Shown here one piece after another: positions 42,418 through 51,473 of a stretch of DNA of 64,000 nt. This stretch comes from Capnocytophaga leadbetteri (GTDB taxonomy: Bacteria; Bacteroidota; Bacteroidia; Flavobacteriales; Flavobacteriaceae): NCBI RefSeq assembly GCF_003054025.1, contig NZ_QBKG01000001.1, positions 186,001-250,000 on the forward strand, written 5' to 3'. Positions within the stretch are counted from its first letter, which is position 1; each line of letters begins with the position of its first letter. Below the pieces are notes generated by a model. The model made no database searches and was not told the origin of the DNA. It saw only the letters and a program-made list of their open reading frames with translations. Position numbers and translations under genes: made by a program.

Positions 42418-43323
42418 ATGGAAATCCAAGATTTATTAGGGCGACCTATCCATTCTCCGGAAATAAAAGATTTTTTTGCGCAATATCATTTGCCACAAAA
42501 CCCTGAACCTGAATATGATGCTTATGGCAACTTATTTTGGGTACGAGTTAATAATGAAGAAAATACCATTCGCTGCCTATTTACGGGTTATGTGAGGTAT
42601 GCTCCCGCTTATGGAGAGCCTATTGGCAATTATAACAAGGAAAAAGACCAACTTATTTTGCATCAAATCACCATTGATTCCGAGAATGCACCCGATGGAA
42701 AAATTTCTGATATAAACCTGCCTTTTGGATTGAACATTGGCGATGATAAAACAACCATTGAACAGAAAATAGGCAAGAAGCTTACGCGTAAAGAAGTGAG
42801 TGATTATGGTTCTACTTATGATGTTTTATTTGAGGAATTTAGCTTGTTAGTGGCTCTGAATCCTAAGGAACAACTGGACAGGCTAATGTTATTCAAATTA
42901 GAACTCTATGAAAAGGAACGTATTCGCCTAAAAGCCCTCCTCAAATCGCAAAACAAGAACATAGACCCCAATCGCATTCCTGAAATACAAGCTTTTCTCT
43001 CCGAAACACCTATTCCAGAGTGGCGCCAGCGTATGGCTCAGGGTGATGATATGTTTTCAGAAGAAAGTATTACCGCTGTAGAAACAGCCCTTACGGAATA
43101 TGTGCAAACACTTTGTGAGGCGGTGCAAAAGAAAAATGCGACTACCGTTTATAACTCTATGGGCAAATTGGTAAAAAAACTCAATAAAATTAATGACAAA
43201 TACGGACTTATAGAAACAATGGAGCGTGAGGAACTTTGCGAGTGGCTCAATACACTCATACGCAAAACGGGATTGGAATTAGTAGATAATGTAGATATCA
43301 CCGATGAATACCGCAAGTGGTAA
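42418..43323 (+). CDS. Hypothetical protein, 301 residues
   Basis: I do not recognise a family. The protein has no signal peptide or membrane segment, so it is cytoplasmic. Residues 1-150 are predicted beta-rich (GNLFWVRVNNEENTIRCLF) and the rest mainly helical with many charged residues (ELYEKERIRLKALLKSQNKN), ending NVDITDEYRKW. Size, composition and isolation among other small unknown genes resemble immunity proteins of polymorphic toxin systems, but no toxin gene is present, so this is only a guess. Confidence 0.65.
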   Translation: MEIQDLLGRPIHSPEIKDFFAQYHLPQNPEPEYDAYGNLFWVRVNNEENTIRCLFTGYVRYAPAYGEPIGNYNKEKDQLILHQITIDSENAPDGKISDINLPFGLNIGDDKTTIEQKIGKKLTRKEVSDYGSTYDVLFEEFSLLVALNPKEQLDRLMLFKLELYEKERIRLKALLKSQNKNIDPNRIPEIQAFLSETPIPEWRQRMAQGDDMFSEESITAVETALTEYVQTLCEAVQKKNATTVYNSMGKLVKKLNKINDKYGLIETMEREELCEWLNTLIRKTGLELVDNVDITDEYRKW

Positions 43324-43387
43324 AAGTATAGAAAAACAAGGTATTGCCTTACTCAATCGAGCTTAATTTTTTTAAAATAATTGTATT

Positions 43388-43960
43388 ATGAAATGGAACT
43401 ATTTATGGATATTTTTGTATTGTTTTGTTTGTGAGGTTCAAGGACAAAATAATTGGTATAGTAACTATAATTATATAGAATCATTTAATGAAGGGGTAGC
43501 TATCGTTAGGAAAAACAATAAGTGTGCAGTGGTAGATTTTAAAGGTAAAGAAATTATCCCTCTCGAATATGATGAAATCAAACGTATTGATAGAAAATTT
43601 TTTAAGGTGAGAAAGAATAGTCGATATGGTTTGTTTGACAAAGAAGGGAAACTGCTTATTGATGTAAATTATGAAGATGTGGGGAATTTTGTAGATGGAC
43701 TCGCAACAGTTAAGCGCAATGGCAAATATGGTATGATTAATGAGAGTAAGAACAATGTAGTTCCTTTTCAGTATGATTATATTGATAAACTAAGTGAAGG
43801 ACTTATTCTCTTCAAAAAGAATTATAAATATGGCTACCTGAATAAAAAAGGTAAGGAGATAATCCCTCCTATATATGATCGTGCTACACCTTTTAAATTA
43901 CGCTGTGCGATTGTTACTATTAATAATTGTGAGTTTAAGATTGAGAAAAAAGGCTGGTAA
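43388..43960 (+). CDS. Secreted WG-repeat protein
   Basis: The 190-residue product has a signal peptide (ending CEVQGQ near residue 20) and about four WG-type repeats of 23-25 residues (AVVDFKGKEIIPLEYDEI, YGLFDKEGKLLIDVNYEDV, YGMINESKNNVVPFQYDYI, YGYLNKKGKEIIPPIYD). The tryptophan of the name motif is often tyrosine here. WG repeats form a beta-structure of unknown role, often found in surface or toxin-associated proteins. It follows the 42418 gene after 64 bases and may share its transcript. Confidence 0.75.
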   Translation: MKWNYLWIFLYCFVCEVQGQNNWYSNYNYIESFNEGVAIVRKNNKCAVVDFKGKEIIPLEYDEIKRIDRKFFKVRKNSRYGLFDKEGKLLIDVNYEDVGNFVDGLATVKRNGKYGMINESKNNVVPFQYDYIDKLSEGLILFKKNYKYGYLNKKGKEIIPPIYDRATPFKLRCAIVTINNCEFKIEKKGW

Positions 43961-44008
43961 TTTTGTTAGAATAAAATAGTATGAAAAATAGTCTTTTAGT
44001 TTTTATGG

Positions 44009-44060
44009 AATTTTCTAATTGGCAAATTGGCTAATTAGTTAATTATTCTTACCTTTGCCA
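44009..44060 (+). promoter_or_regulatory. Repeated promoter cassette, copy 1
   Basis: These 52 bases are identical to 44947-44998. They contain CTAATTGGCAAATTGGCTAA with further AATTAG/AATTA elements and end in the -7 box TACCTTTG (44050-44057) plus CCA. It would transcribe the small frame at 44174 and the 44384 gene. Confidence 0.6.
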
Positions 44061-44173
44061 CTTATGTTAAGATGCTTATTTTTGTAAAATTAGAAGTTAT
44101 ATGGGAGCCGTAAAGTAGAGGGGTTGATAGACACTATTAAAGAGCAATTATAAAACCTTAAAAAGAAGTTATT

Positions 44174-44326
44174 ATGAACTTATATCCTTCTATATCTTCA
44201 GAATTGGAACTGGCAGGGAAACTCATAATTCCTTTGTTAGTTTTTCAGTTAATTGCTTTCGTGGCAAAAAAAGTAGAGAATAAATCTATTTCTTCTCTAC
44301 TTGCCACTACTAAATTTTATAATTAA
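44174..44326 (+). CDS. Possible 50-residue membrane peptide
   Basis: An ATG frame of 50 codons (MNLYPSISSELELAGKLIIP, then LLVFQLIAFVAKKVENKSIS) with one hydrophobic helix at about residues 16-31. It lies between a promoter cassette and the next gene and has AAAAAGAAG before the start. No family is recognised. It could be a real small protein or chance. Confidence 0.35.
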   Translation: MNLYPSISSELELAGKLIIPLLVFQLIAFVAKKVENKSISSLLATTKFYN

Positions 44327-44383
44327 TATAGCAGTAAGTTTGAGTTTTATACTATTTATTGGATATAAAAGAAAATCGAAATT

Positions 44384-44872
44384 ATGAAAAATACCCTTTG
44401 GCTTTATAAAAATCCTTATCAAATAGAGATAAGAGAAAAGGAAGTACACCCACCACAAGTAGCGGTTTATCTCTATGAGGCAGAAGAGGAGATAAAAAAC
44501 GTAGTCCTTACAGGAGGAGGGAGCGTGAGCAGTCTGTGGGAGAAAAGTGCGCTGTTAGACGGTGATAGGTTGCTCATAGCTTGTGGTAATGAGGTATTTT
44601 GTATTCTATTGCCTACATTAGAACTCATTTGGCATACACAAGTAGATATGGCTACTTGCTTTGAGATAGCCCCCTATCAAGATGATTATATTACACACGG
44701 CGAGGTGGAGATATCACGCCTTAACAAGCAGGGCAAAATTCTCTGGCAGTTCAGTGGGAAGGATATTTTCGTGTCGCCTATAGAGCGTACCCCCGCTTTT
44801 AAGATGACTCCACAAGGTATCGACTTAGTGGATTTCAATTATGAAGAATATCATATTGATTATGAGGGTTAG
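44384..44872 (+). CDS. Hypothetical protein, 162 residues
   Basis: I do not recognise a family. It is a soluble protein without a signal peptide, rich in beta-strand-like segments (SALLDGDRLLIACGNEVFC, ISRLNKQGKILWQFSGKD), reminiscent of one or two blades of a propeller. It ends with the acidic LVDFNYEEYHIDYEG. It stands between two copies of an identical promoter cassette. Like the 42418 protein it could be an orphan immunity protein, but nothing proves this. Confidence 0.65.
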   Translation: MKNTLWLYKNPYQIEIREKEVHPPQVAVYLYEAEEEIKNVVLTGGGSVSSLWEKSALLDGDRLLIACGNEVFCILLPTLELIWHTQVDMATCFEIAPYQDDYITHGEVEISRLNKQGKILWQFSGKDIFVSPIERTPAFKMTPQGIDLVDFNYEEYHIDYEG

Positions 44873-44946
44873 AAGAATAAAAAAGATGTATTTTTGCATC
44901 GGAATATAGTGACCCGCTATAAAATATACCCTTTTAGCTTCTGTGA

Positions 44947-44998
44947 AATTTTCTAATTGGCAAATTGGCTAATTAGTTAATTATTCTTACCTTTGCCA
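44947..44998 (+). promoter_or_regulatory. Repeated promoter cassette, copy 2, before actB
   Basis: Identical over 52 bases to 44009-44060, with the -7 box TACCTTTG at 44988-44995, 21 bases before the actB start codon. It is the apparent promoter of the alternative complex III operon. Confidence 0.65.
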
Positions 44999-45016
44999 AA
45001 ACTTTAATAATATACA

Positions 45017-47827
45017 ATGACTTCAAGGCGTGACTTTCTTAAATATATAGGTTTTAGTACGGCAGCAGCGGCGTTGGCAGCTTGCGAAGGTCCCGTGCAT
45101 AAGTCTATACCTTATCTTGTGCAGCCTGAGGAGATTGTGCCCAGCCAAGCTAATTATTACGCTACTTGTATAGCCGATGGTTTCGACTTTGCTAGCGTAT
45201 TGGTCAAAACCCTCGAGGGGCGACCTATCCTTATAGAGCCTAACCCCGATGCCCGCTGCGGTAAGGCAGTAAATGCCCGCATATTGGCATCGCTGCTCAG
45301 TTTATATGACAGTAATAGGGAGATACCCCAAGAAAAGGCTGGTAAATGGGAACTATTAGACCGCGACACCCGTGCGGCTTTAGCTAAAGCCAAAGCAGAA
45401 GGCAAACAGATTGTGTTTCTTTCGCAGACTTTGGCAAGTCCGTCAGCCTATGCACTTATCGATGAACTTAAAGCTGAATATCCTACTTTTCAGCTTATAG
45501 AATACGATACCATATCGGAAGATGCGACTCTTTTTGCCTTTGAGCATCAGTACGGGCGGCGTGCGATGCCCGATTACGATTTCAGCAAGGCTAAGCTCAT
45601 CGTTTCGTTTGCGGCTGATTTTTTGGGCGACTGGAACGGAGGGGGCTATGCCGACAGCTATGCCCAAGGGCGTATTCCTACAAAAACAGGGGGGATGTCG
45701 CGCCATATACAATTAGAGAGTAACCTCAGCCTAACAGGAGCTAATGCCGATGAGCGCATCGCTTTGCCGCCAGCCCTATTGCAGCGGGCTTTTGCACAGT
45801 TTTACAACTTCTGCAAGGGTTATCCTCTAAAAGATAAGACGTTGCCGCCTGCCCTTACCGAGCGTATCATCGCTCTTGCTAAAGAAGTGCGACAAGCAGG
45901 CAGTGAGGCTCTTATCGTTACCGGTATTGACCTGATGCACGTACCGCTCTTGGCTTTTGAACTCAATGAGCAGTTGCAGAGTGCCGCCTTTGTGTTGCGT
46001 ACGCCTCGCCTTACTCGTCAAGGGTATAGTGCTATGCTATACAACCTTATAGCGGATATGCAAGAGGGCAAAGTAGGGGTACTCTTCATTAATAATCTGA
46101 ATCCGCTGTACAGTTTGGCTAAAGCTGATGGTTTTGCCGAGGGACTGGCTAAAGTGCCTTTTTCGGTATCGTTTGCGCTTAGGGCAGACGAAACAGCCCT
46201 AAAAACTACCTATATAGCCCCCCAACCGCATTACTTAGAGGCGTGGGGCGATGTACAGTTTAAATACGGACATTACGGACTGATGCAGCCTTGTATCCGT
46301 CCGCTCTTCAATACGCATCAGTGGCAAGATTGCTTTTTGCAATGGCTGGGGCGCCCTCATACTTATTACGATTATATCAGAGCCTATTGGCAAGAGCATA
46401 TTTTGGGCAATACTCCTTGGGAAGTAGCACTACAAAACGGTACTTTTGTAAGAGAAGACGAGGTATTCACTCCTGTTCCGCCAATGATATTGACTAAGAT
46501 GAGTTGTCAAGAGCTCGCTTATGGTGCGCTTGCTTCGGCTAAGGCTACTACAGACTTTCAGCTAACGCTCTACCCTTCGACTGCTTTAGGCGATGGACAG
46601 CAAGCCAATAACCCTTGGCTGCAAGAATTGCCCGACCCTATCAGTCGCGCTACGTGGGATAACTACCTGACGATGCACCCTGCTGATGCTAAGCGCCTCG
46701 GTATTGAGAATTGGCATACTGCCAACGGAGCCCTATGCGGTCATACTGCCAAAGTAACTGCCGACGGGGTGAGTGTGGTAGCACCTGTATACCTAATGGA
46801 AGGGCAGGCGCAGGGCAGTGTAGGGCTGGCTTTAGGCTATGGACGCCAAGCAGGGCTGCCCCCCGAAATGCAGGTGGGCGTGAATGCTTTCGTGCTATAC
46901 AGACTATACAAAAAAGGTAACCAAACGCAAGATGTTACTATCGAAAAGGTAGGAGGAGAGCACACCTTTGCCTGTATGCAGTTGCACAACAGCTTAGAGG
47001 GTCGCGACAATGTGCTGAAAGAGCTCACCTTGGCGCAATATCAGGCATTGCCGCCAGTGGTGCCTTTGCCCTCATCGCCTGCTAAAAAAGAAGGACATCG
47101 TTTTAAACTCTCTATCGACCTTAATGCCTGCATAGGTTGTGGGGCTTGTGTAATAGCCTGCCACGCCGAGAACAATGTGCCGGTAGTAGGCAAAGAAGAG
47201 GTAAGCCGTTCGCGCGATATGCATTGGCTGCGCATAGACCGTTATTACTCTGAAGAAGACAAAGTAGGTTTTCAGCCAGTGATGTGTCAGCATTGCGAAA
47301 AAGCCCCTTGCGAGACGGTTTGCCCCGTAGGAGCTACTGTACACGGAGCGCAAGGGCAGAACCAAATGGCGTATAACCGCTGTGTAGGTACGCGCTATTG
47401 TGCGAATAACTGTCCGTACAAAGTGCGCCGCTTCAACTGGTTCGACTACAGTCAGAATCCTGCTTTTAATTATAATATGAATAGCGAAGTAGGGCGAATG
47501 CTGCTCAACCCTGATGTAACGGTGCGCACACGTGGGGTGATGGAGAAGTGCTCGCTCTGCATTCAGCGCACCCAAGAGGTAATACTCCGTGCCAAACGCG
47601 AGGGACACCCTGTGGCAGCAGATGCGTTTAGCAGGGCAACGGCTTGTGCGGCGGCGTGTACTACAGGGGCTATCCGTTTTGGCGATGCTAATAACCCCGA
47701 AGACCCTATTGTGCCACTTACTGCCAGTGACCGTATGTATCACTTATTAGAGCAGCTCGGTACGCAACCCAATGTAATATATCAAACCAAAATAAGAAAT
47801 ACTGATAAAACTAATGACGAAGCATAA
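45017..47827 (+). CDS. actB: Alternative complex III subunit ActB (molybdopterin-like plus Fe-S part)
   Basis: ActB is the periplasmic redox subunit of alternative complex III, which takes electrons from menaquinol towards cytochrome c or an oxidase. The 936-residue product starts with a Tat signal (SRRDFLKYIGFSTAAAALAAC). Then comes a molybdopterin-oxidoreductase-like part without the usual N-terminal cluster (to about residue 690), and a ferredoxin part with four Cys groups (CIGCGACVIAC, CQHCEKAPCETVC, CANNC, CSLC). These can hold one 3Fe-4S and three 4Fe-4S clusters. It overlaps the next gene by 14 bases. Confidence 0.92.
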   Translation: MTSRRDFLKYIGFSTAAAALAACEGPVHKSIPYLVQPEEIVPSQANYYATCIADGFDFASVLVKTLEGRPILIEPNPDARCGKAVNARILASLLSLYDSNREIPQEKAGKWELLDRDTRAALAKAKAEGKQIVFLSQTLASPSAYALIDELKAEYPTFQLIEYDTISEDATLFAFEHQYGRRAMPDYDFSKAKLIVSFAADFLGDWNGGGYADSYAQGRIPTKTGGMSRHIQLESNLSLTGANADERIALPPALLQRAFAQFYNFCKGYPLKDKTLPPALTERIIALAKEVRQAGSEALIVTGIDLMHVPLLAFELNEQLQSAAFVLRTPRLTRQGYSAMLYNLIADMQEGKVGVLFINNLNPLYSLAKADGFAEGLAKVPFSVSFALRADETALKTTYIAPQPHYLEAWGDVQFKYGHYGLMQPCIRPLFNTHQWQDCFLQWLGRPHTYYDYIRAYWQEHILGNTPWEVALQNGTFVREDEVFTPVPPMILTKMSCQELAYGALASAKATTDFQLTLYPSTALGDGQQANNPWLQELPDPISRATWDNYLTMHPADAKRLGIENWHTANGALCGHTAKVTADGVSVVAPVYLMEGQAQGSVGLALGYGRQAGLPPEMQVGVNAFVLYRLYKKGNQTQDVTIEKVGGEHTFACMQLHNSLEGRDNVLKELTLAQYQALPPVVPLPSSPAKKEGHRFKLSIDLNACIGCGACVIACHAENNVPVVGKEEVSRSRDMHWLRIDRYYSEEDKVGFQPVMCQHCEKAPCETVCPVGATVHGAQGQNQMAYNRCVGTRYCANNCPYKVRRFNWFDYSQNPAFNYNMNSEVGRMLLNPDVTVRTRGVMEKCSLCIQRTQEVILRAKREGHPVAADAFSRATACAAACTTGAIRFGDANNPEDPIVPLTASDRMYHLLEQLGTQPNVIYQTKIRNTDKTNDEA

Positions 47828-49592
47828 CCCTTATCATACTATCAGCAGTGAGGTAGCACGCCCTATAGAGGGGCGCGCTAATGGGCAATGGTGGCTCGCT
47901 TTTGCTCTTGCCTCAGTCGCCGCCCTTTGGGGGTTTTGGTGTATGTGGCTAACCGTAAGAGATGGTATAGGCGTATGGGGGCTCAACAAGACGGTAGGCT
48001 GGGCGTGGGATATTACTAACTTTGTGTGGTGGATAGGCATCGGGCACGCGGGTACGTTCATCTCGGCTATACTGCTGCTCTTTCGTCAGCAATGGCGCGT
48101 AGCTATCAATCGCTCTGCTGAAGCGATGACCATTTTTGCTGTTATACAAGCAGGTATCTTCCCGATACTGCATATGGGCAGACCTTGGCTATTACATTTT
48201 ACGCTGCCTATTCCTAACCAATACGGTTCGCTGTGGGATAATTTCAATTCGCCTCTGCTATGGGATGTGTTTGCGATAGCGACCTACTTTTCGGTGTCGT
48301 TAGTTTTCTGGTGGGTAGGCTTGCTCCCCGACTTTGCGATGCTACGCGACCGCGCTTTTAAACCTTTTCAGAAGAAAATATACAGCTTGCTCAGCTTTGG
48401 CTGGAGCGGACGCGCTAAAGACTGGCAGCGTTTTGAGCAAACCACCCTGCTTTTAGCGGGTATTGCTACGCCTTTGGTGCTATCGGTGCATACTATCGTT
48501 TCATTTGACTTTGCTACCTCGGTAGTACCCGGTTGGCACGCCACTATCTTTCCGCCTTACTTTGTAGCAGGGGCTATCTTTTCGGGCTTTGCGATGGTGA
48601 GTTTGCTGCTGATTATCTTGCGCAAGGTGTGCCATTTGCAGGCGTATATCACCCGCCAGCACATAGCCCTAATGAACACCGTGATGCTCATAGCCGGTAG
48701 CCTTGTGGCGGTGGCTTATCTGACGGAAATATACACCGCTTGGCGCTCGGACAATGCGACTGAACAGTTTGTATTTCTGAATCGCGCAACAGGGGCTTAT
48801 GCGTGGGCGTTTGGGCTGATGCTCCTTTGCAATGTGCTACTACCGCAACTATTATGGGTGAAACGACTTAGGCATAGTATTGCCTTTACCGTTTTTGTGA
48901 GTATAGTGATATGCGTAGGGATGTGGTTTGAGCGTTTTGTGATTATCGTTACCTCTTTGCACCGCGACTACTTACCCTCATCTTGGACGATGTTTTCGCC
49001 TACCTATGTAGATGTAGGGGTGTTTGTAGGGACAATAGGTTTTTTCTTAGTACTCTTTTTGCTCTATGCCCGCACTTTCCCGATGATTGCCCAAGCAGAG
49101 ATTAAGCAAAACGTAATATTAGACAGCAAACAGCTAGAGAGGACTCGCTCAGCTGAAGAGCTTGTGGCTGAGGTGAAGGCACTACGCCAGCGAGGAGTCG
49201 CTATAAAAGAAGTGTATACCCCCTTTGCGGTACACGGGCTTAGCGAGGCACTGGGGCATAAACCCTCGCGCTTGGGCAAAGCCACTTTTGTATACGGACT
49301 GCTGGGTTTCCTTTTTGGGGCTTGGCTGGTCTATTACACTATGATAGCCGATTGGCCGCAAAACTTTGGCGGTAAGCCTAACGCTACTTTATGGCAAGGG
49401 CTGCCCGCCTTTGTGCCTGTTATTTTTGAGCTGACGGTCTATTTTGCGGCTCACCTATTGGTATTGAGTTTTCTATTCCGCAGTCGTCTGTACCCGACTA
49501 AAAAGGCAGAGAACCCTAAGCCAGAGAGTACTGATGATACGTTTGTGATAGCGTATGAGTCAGCCCCACAAGAAGATAAAAACGAAAAATGA
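47814..49592 (+). CDS. Alternative complex III ActC fused to ActD
   Basis: The 592-residue product has two parts. Residues 1 to about 430 are an NrfD/PsrC-type quinol-binding membrane subunit with about ten helices (ActC; KTVGWAWDITNFVWWIGIG near the start, SSWTMFSPTYVDVGVF near the end). Residues about 443-592 are a DUF3341/ActD domain: AEELVAEVKALRQRGVAIKE, YTPFAVHGLSEALG, two membrane helices, and TDDTFVIAYES. In other alternative complexes III these are two separate genes, so this is a fusion in one open frame. It overlaps actB by 14 bases and actE by 4 bases. Confidence 0.88.
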   Translation: MTKHNPYHTISSEVARPIEGRANGQWWLAFALASVAALWGFWCMWLTVRDGIGVWGLNKTVGWAWDITNFVWWIGIGHAGTFISAILLLFRQQWRVAINRSAEAMTIFAVIQAGIFPILHMGRPWLLHFTLPIPNQYGSLWDNFNSPLLWDVFAIATYFSVSLVFWWVGLLPDFAMLRDRAFKPFQKKIYSLLSFGWSGRAKDWQRFEQTTLLLAGIATPLVLSVHTIVSFDFATSVVPGWHATIFPPYFVAGAIFSGFAMVSLLLIILRKVCHLQAYITRQHIALMNTVMLIAGSLVAVAYLTEIYTAWRSDNATEQFVFLNRATGAYAWAFGLMLLCNVLLPQLLWVKRLRHSIAFTVFVSIVICVGMWFERFVIIVTSLHRDYLPSSWTMFSPTYVDVGVFVGTIGFFLVLFLLYARTFPMIAQAEIKQNVILDSKQLERTRSAEELVAEVKALRQRGVAIKEVYTPFAVHGLSEALGHKPSRLGKATFVYGLLGFLFGAWLVYYTMIADWPQNFGGKPNATLWQGLPAFVPVIFELTVYFAAHLLVLSFLFRSRLYPTKKAENPKPESTDDTFVIAYESAPQEDKNEK

Positions 49593-50122
49593 AGTGTATA
49601 ACCAAATATATAGGGCTTGTATTTTTAGGGCTGTTGCTTTTGGCGTGTAGGGATAAGCAAAAGCCTAATCGTGAGTTTGCCCCTGATATGTACGAAAGTG
49701 CTGCCTATAAAACCTATGCTACGCCCCCACTGACTCCGCCAGAACACACTGTGAAGCGCGGTAGCCTCCCTTATCCGTATCCTAATACCCTCGAGGGCTA
49801 TGAGCAGGCTAAGGCAAACTTACGCGCTGATACCTCGCTAACAGTAGATGCCGCGCGAGGGCGAGCGCTCTATAATGTGTATTGCGCGCTTTGCCACGGT
49901 GAGCAAGGCGATGGCAAAGGTGTATTAGTGCAGCGCGGTAAGGTGTTTGGCGTGCCTCAGTTTGCAGGTCGTGACTTTACCGAAGGGAGTATTTACCACG
50001 TGCTTTACTACGGGCGCAATGCTATGCCTGCCTTTGCTACACAGCTGACAGAAGAAGAACGATGGCAGATAGTGAAACAAGTGTTGCTTAAAGGTGAAAT
50101 ACAAAAGACGAAAGACGAGTAA
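49589..50122 (+). CDS. actE: Alternative complex III monohaem cytochrome ActE
   Basis: The 177-residue product is a lipoprotein (LLLLAC, Cys20) with one c-type haem site, CALCH, near residue 97, and a downstream candidate axial methionine in RNAMPAF. The haem domain follows a proline-rich linker (TPPLTPPEHTV). ActE is a membrane-anchored periplasmic cytochrome of complex III. It starts in the ATGA overlap with the ActC-ActD gene. Confidence 0.88.
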   Translation: MKCITKYIGLVFLGLLLLACRDKQKPNREFAPDMYESAAYKTYATPPLTPPEHTVKRGSLPYPYPNTLEGYEQAKANLRADTSLTVDAARGRALYNVYCALCHGEQGDGKGVLVQRGKVFGVPQFAGRDFTEGSIYHVLYYGRNAMPAFATQLTEEERWQIVKQVLLKGEIQKTKDE

Positions 50123-50717
50123 ATTGAAAAAGAGTTTGATAATAATAACAGTGGTATTGGCTTTTTTAGGGGGCTGTTATGCCTTGTTCGCCTATCTGAT
50201 GCAAATAGGGGTGAATGAGGGGTATGAGCCTGTGCAGCCAATACACTTTTCGCATAAGATACACGCGGGCGACAATCAGATAGATTGCCAATACTGCCAT
50301 TCGGGGGCTCGCTCATCGGCTATGGCTGCCGTCCCCTCGCTGAATGTGTGTATGGGTTGCCATAAAACGATAAGCGAGTATGAGGGCGAAGAAGACCTTG
50401 CACAAGGTTATACCAAAGCCTTCTACACTGCCGAAATAAAGAAACTATACGCTGCTGCAGGCTGGGACGAACAACAGTTTAAGTACATCGGCAAGCCGCA
50501 GGGAGTACAATGGGTGCGCATACATAAGCTACCCGATTTTACGTACTTCAATCACTCACAACACGTAAAAGTGGCAGGGTTGGACTGCCAACAATGTCAC
50601 GGTGAGGTGCCTAAGATGGAAGTTATGCGACAACACGCCCCTCTTACTATGGGTTGGTGTATAGAGTGTCACCGCACGCAGAAAGTCAGCACCGAGTGTG
50701 CCAAATGCCATTATTAA
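50094..50717 (+). CDS. actA: Alternative complex III pentahaem cytochrome ActA
   Basis: The product has one N-terminal membrane anchor and five CxxCH haem sites: CQYCH, CMGCH, CQQCH, CIECH and CAKCH, the number known for ActA. There is no ATG start. GTG at 50094 gives 207 residues and overlaps actE by 29 bases. TTG at 50124, directly after the actE stop, would give 197 residues starting at the hydrophobic segment, and is an equally good choice. In most known operons actA comes first; here it is last. Confidence 0.88.
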   Translation: MKYKRRKTSKLKKSLIIITVVLAFLGGCYALFAYLMQIGVNEGYEPVQPIHFSHKIHAGDNQIDCQYCHSGARSSAMAAVPSLNVCMGCHKTISEYEGEEDLAQGYTKAFYTAEIKKLYAAAGWDEQQFKYIGKPQGVQWVRIHKLPDFTYFNHSQHVKVAGLDCQQCHGEVPKMEVMRQHAPLTMGWCIECHRTQKVSTECAKCHY

Positions 50718-50735
50718 CCTAAACCCCTCTTTGCT

Positions 50736-51425
50736 TTGCTTTTTGATGATATACGTTCGGTATTGCAGCCTCGCTACTGTTTGCATTGTGGGGTGCCGCT
50801 ATTGGCGCATCAGTCGTACCTATGTCTTAATTGTACAGCGCATTTAGAAGAGACCTCTTTTCATTTGTCGCCCGACAACCCCTTATGGCAAACGTTGAGG
50901 CATCGTTGCCCTATAGAGGGAGCTACCTCATTATTTTTCTTTGGGAAACGCAATGTGGCACAAGATTTGATACACCATTTGAAGTACAAAGGTAAGCAAG
51001 AAATAGGTGAATGGCTTGGCAAGTGGCTCGGCAGCTATATAGCAACTGCCGCCCCTTTTTCTTCAGCAGAAGTAGTGCTACCAGTGCCGCTACACCCACG
51101 CAAATTGCGTCGGCGGGGTTATAACCAAGTGGCGCGTTTTGGGCAGAATTTAGCCCGCACTATGCAGATAGCCTATACAGATGATTTGCTGATAAAAACC
51201 GATGCGGTTGGCACCCAAACGCGGAAGTTTGTATGGAAGCGGTTCAACGAAAACGACCATATTTTCGCCCTCCGCAATCCTGAACGATGGATAGGCAAGC
51301 ACCTGCTGTTAGTAGATGATGTAATTACTACAGGCTCTACCCTTGAGCGCTGTTACACCGCCCTGAGCAGCATACCAGAGGTGAAAATAAGTGTAGCCTC
51401 AATAGCTTGTGCGGTAATCAAATAA
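50736..51425 (+). CDS. ComF family phosphoribosyltransferase-like protein
   Basis: The 229-residue product has an N-terminal double zinc motif (CLHC and CLNC, residues 15-33) and a phosphoribosyltransferase domain with LLLVDDVITTGSTLERC (PRPP loop) and VLPVPLHPRKLRRRGYNQV. ComF-type proteins act in DNA uptake for transformation in several bacteria, probably on DNA in the cytoplasm. The best start is TTG at 50736; no ATG or GTG is suitably placed. It follows actA by 18 bases. Confidence 0.85.
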   Translation: MLFDDIRSVLQPRYCLHCGVPLLAHQSYLCLNCTAHLEETSFHLSPDNPLWQTLRHRCPIEGATSLFFFGKRNVAQDLIHHLKYKGKQEIGEWLGKWLGSYIATAAPFSSAEVVLPVPLHPRKLRRRGYNQVARFGQNLARTMQIAYTDDLLIKTDAVGTQTRKFVWKRFNENDHIFALRNPERWIGKHLLLVDDVITTGSTLERCYTALSSIPEVKISVASIACAVIK

Positions 51426-51473
51426 GGAAAAGTAACTAATTGTAAATTAATAAATAACTTAAATAAATATCGT

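Noticed and set aside
42418-43323. Assignment of the 301-residue protein to a named immunity family
   Set aside because: No motif supports a specific family; only size and context suggest it, so it is left as hypothetical.
44174-44326. The 50-residue frame as a toxin of a toxin-antitoxin pair
   Set aside because: One hydrophobic helix is not enough, and no antitoxin gene or antisense RNA promoter was found beside it.
47072-47743. Open frame of 223 codons on the minus strand opposite actB
   Set aside because: It overlaps the ferredoxin part of actB, which is certain from its cysteine motifs. The translation has no recognisable domain and no promoter.
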